Under the pieces are notes generated by a model, which saw only the letters and a program-made list of their open reading frames with translations, searched no databases and was not told where the DNA came from. From Anarhynchus alexandrinus (Eukaryota; Chordata; Aves; Charadriiformes; Charadriidae): a stretch of DNA of 64,000 bases. This document shows positions 61,780 through 64,000 of the stretch, in pieces. Each line of letters opens with the position of its first letter. Within the stretch, counting starts at the first letter, position 1. Both the position numbers and the translations under genes were made by a program. The stretch covers positions 1,929,124-1,993,123 of the forward strand of contig VUYV01000090.1 in the NCBI GenBank assembly GCA_008711295.1. Reading direction: 5' to 3'.

Positions 61780-62939
61780 CAAGGAGAGAGGTTTTTGTCC
61801 TAATTAGAGAGGTCCCTAACATGGATTGAATAAAAAGTAGTCTGGAAATCTTTTGATTGCCTCCATAGTGAGGCATTCTTACTATTTGTTTCCTAATAGT
61901 TTGCGTTCTGCTGCTTAATTCATAAGAATGGATGGTGTATTTTTTTCTGTCTTAAGTCACGGCTCTCATTTTAGCCAATACTTCTGAAGGGGGAATCTTG
62001 TACTTCGCTAAAATCAAGTCCTGAAAGTTGCCAGGGGAAGAGGAGAGCCTGCATAATGCTGGGAAGTATTTGGAGATTGAGAATGAAGGACTCTAGGGTA
62101 ATTGCGCGTGACATTTCAGATCTGAGATCTGTCTGCTTCGGAAGGGGGACAGCTCACTTGAAACATTTCCCAGGATCGAGGCTTTTTCTGGCTCCATCAG
62201 GAGTTTCAGGTTTAAATGGCAATTCAATCAGATGTATCTTGTGCCATCAGCATGTGGATGCCAGCTCAGCCGTGCAGGGACAGGATGGCTTCGTGTGCAC
62301 TGGTGGGAGGTTACACCAGGATGTAAGGCTGCGTGTGGTTGGTATAGGGTAAAATACCACCACTGTTGATTTTCTAGGCATCGTGAGTGAAGTGAGGCAA
62401 AAGCAAAGCCACTACAGTTAATTTTCAATTTTCCACGCTAAAAAAAAAGGAGGGAGGGAGCAGCCTAGATAAGATGTGGATAGTGCAAACTATATATACA
62501 TGAAGCTATCCTAACCTTTGATATAGGTGTAAACAATTTCTGTAGAGAGCCGGGGCAGCTTTTAAAAAGCAGCAGCTAAAATGTGGAGAGCAGCGGGCAT
62601 CGTGCATCCCATTTTCTGTGCCGTGGTGCTGGAGCCAGGGGTGTCTGATGAAATCTCGTAATGAAACATTTGAATGCTTTGAGCAGTTGAACACAGTTCA
62701 GCAAAGCAGAGCTGAACTAATGTGGACTGCCTGTTTGCCAGTAAACAGATAATTGCACTCTGTTGTTTAATTGAATTTTCATGAAACTAAAATATACTTT
62801 TGGTAAAAGTCCACCATGAAAATGTGTTCTGCTTGCGTATCCTGTATATAGGGGATCAAGATATTGGGGGGAGGGAGGGTGTCTATCAGATACACAGCTA
62901 CGGCTTGAGGTTAAATTATTATAAAAATAATACAATTTC
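61780..62939 (+). other. Intronic sequence without recognisable gene
   Basis: This follows the LTR-like unit. It contains a short purine run near 62441-62460 and a G-rich patch near 62866-62879. No exon, RNA gene or repeat family is recognised. Confidence 0.6.
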
Positions 62940-63600
62940 CACATATTATGCAATTTAGATGTTTTTACCCAGAAGGTTTTTCATTGCAGCTGCTGTTATC
63001 AGTAGCGATCTGTTCATAGATGGATTAGAGTCAGGGAACATTATTAGGCCGCAAAAAGTTCTTTTGTTTTTACGAAGCAACCTTGCAGCTGTATCATTCA
63101 TACGTGGTTAGTTTGCATCTCTTGGCTACCAGCCATTCTAAATGGTAAAGAGCATAGCACTGGACAATGTGAGGTTTTNTCTTTCTCACGAGGCTATCAT
63201 TTCAAAGGCTCGGCATGCAAGTTATGTCATCATAACCTCCTCTGTTCTTCTTTACTTGCTTCATGAACAATTTTCTCATGGAGGAAAGGCTGGATATTCT
63301 CGAGAACATTCCTACTCTTTGAAAATAATAAGAATTTTCTGATTCCCTGAGGCGCTGTGGGCAAGGCTAATAATTCCTGTTTGTTGCTTCATTCATAATC
63401 ACTTTCCATTGGGCATTACAGCCTCACCCTTATTTACAACTCTGGGATTTGACCTCAAGCTGGGGAATCGGAGGCTTGGTGCTTGCTTTTTCTCTCTATG
63501 CTGTACAGGCTGCAGAAGGGGAATGAAGCATATATACGTGACTCCCTCATAACTCTTGCCAATGAAAGCTGAAGAACCTAGACAGAGAATCTCGTTTGGT
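62940..63600. promoter_or_regulatory. Candidate conserved intronic element
   Basis: This repeat-free, A/T-rich block has many potential homeodomain and POU words (TATGCAATTTAG, TTTGCATCTC, TTCATTCATAATCAC). Its texture resembles that of the other candidate elements in this window. A single unresolved base (N) lies at 63179. There is no splice-flanked reading frame with RBMS similarity. The regulatory role is inference. Confidence 0.25.
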
Positions 63601-64000
63601 TTTCAGATGTCTTTTTGGTTTAAATGCTTAAATTTAAATACCCGGAAGGTAGTTTTCAAAGGTAAAGACCACCCAAAAGTTCCACTGCTTAAAAGAAACC
63701 TCAGAAACTCATCCTCTGGATAAGAGAATAGACACTTAGGAACAGAAATATGAGATGGAGGGACTCTCATAATTTTCTAACTCCTTCATTTAGTTAAGTG
63801 TTTGAAAGGAAGATGATGAAATGTTGATGCTGTTTCTAGAATTATTACTGTATCTATTTAGTATAGGTAAAATCAGTCATCCTGCCTTGGTCTTCTGTCA
63901 GCCTTCAGAAGTTTTTGAAGGTTACTGTATCACCACCTTTTTAATTAGAAACACCGTCCTTTAAGCTTGGTGTGAAGACTTTGTTCTCTGGCCTCACGGT
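63601..64000 (+). other. Intronic sequence without recognisable gene
   Basis: Ordinary A/T-leaning sequence runs to the end of the window. I see no feature here. Confidence 0.6.

Noticed and set aside
1..64000. Prokaryotic-type systems (operons, CRISPR, phage defence)
   Set aside because: The spliced RBMS3 exons and CR1 element show this is vertebrate DNA; no such structures are present.

Overview
The window reads as vertebrate nuclear DNA, and most likely avian. Three things support this. There are two short exons with canonical splice sites in a large excess of non-coding sequence. There is a minus-strand CR1 retrotransposon 3' end, whose terminal short direct repeats (TCATAGAATCATAGAATC on the plus strand) are typical of bird genomes. 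Recognisable interspersed repeats are otherwise sparse. No prokaryotic gene, CRISPR array, operon or complete mobile-element gene is visible.

The only protein-coding gene I can support is a plus-strand RBMS-family RNA-binding protein, best matched to RBMS3. Its second RNA recognition motif (RRM2) is split over two exons, 35482-35639 (158 bp) and 45635-45714 (80 bp). They join in frame across a 9,995-bp intron as ...[14 protein letters not shown].... The rest of the window is intron: at least 35.4 kb upstream, 10.0 kb between the exons and at least 18.2 kb downstream. The RRM1 exons and the C-terminal exons must lie outside. Nearly all open reading frames in the window are chance frames in intron sequence.

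Layout. 1-4.9 kb: plain intron. 4.9-5.3 kb: a ~105-bp segment present twice on either side of a 13-bp pyrimidine minisatellite and a single N, probably an assembly scar. 5.3-11.4 kb: plain intron with a short palindromic A/T element at 6.44 kb. 11.4-12.7 kb: a candidate regulatory block with two CpG-rich clusters around A/T-rich sequence carrying PBX-MEIS-, TCF-, RBPJ- and POU-like words and a TATA box. 18.0-18.7 kb: a second candidate regulatory block with a 21-bp tandem duplication and a homeodomain-type inverted repeat. 18.8-19.1 kb: an apparent ancient amniote repeat. 25.07-25.34 kb: the CR1 fragment. 27.80 kb: a perfect 12-bp-stem hairpin. 30.5-32.3 kb: a GC-rich stretch. 32.65-33.1 kb: paired inverted CCAAT boxes. 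35.5 kb: the first exon. 43.6-44.2 kb: a CpG-rich then A/T-rich candidate element. 45.6 kb: the second exon. 60.35-61.78 kb: a small, decayed LTR-retrotransposon-like unit. 62.9-63.6 kb: a further candidate conserved block containing a second N.

The coding content belongs to a single RNA-binding protein. The other points of interest are candidate intronic regulatory elements and the LTR-flanked unit. Conservation and regulatory claims are inferences from sequence words; I could not run alignments.
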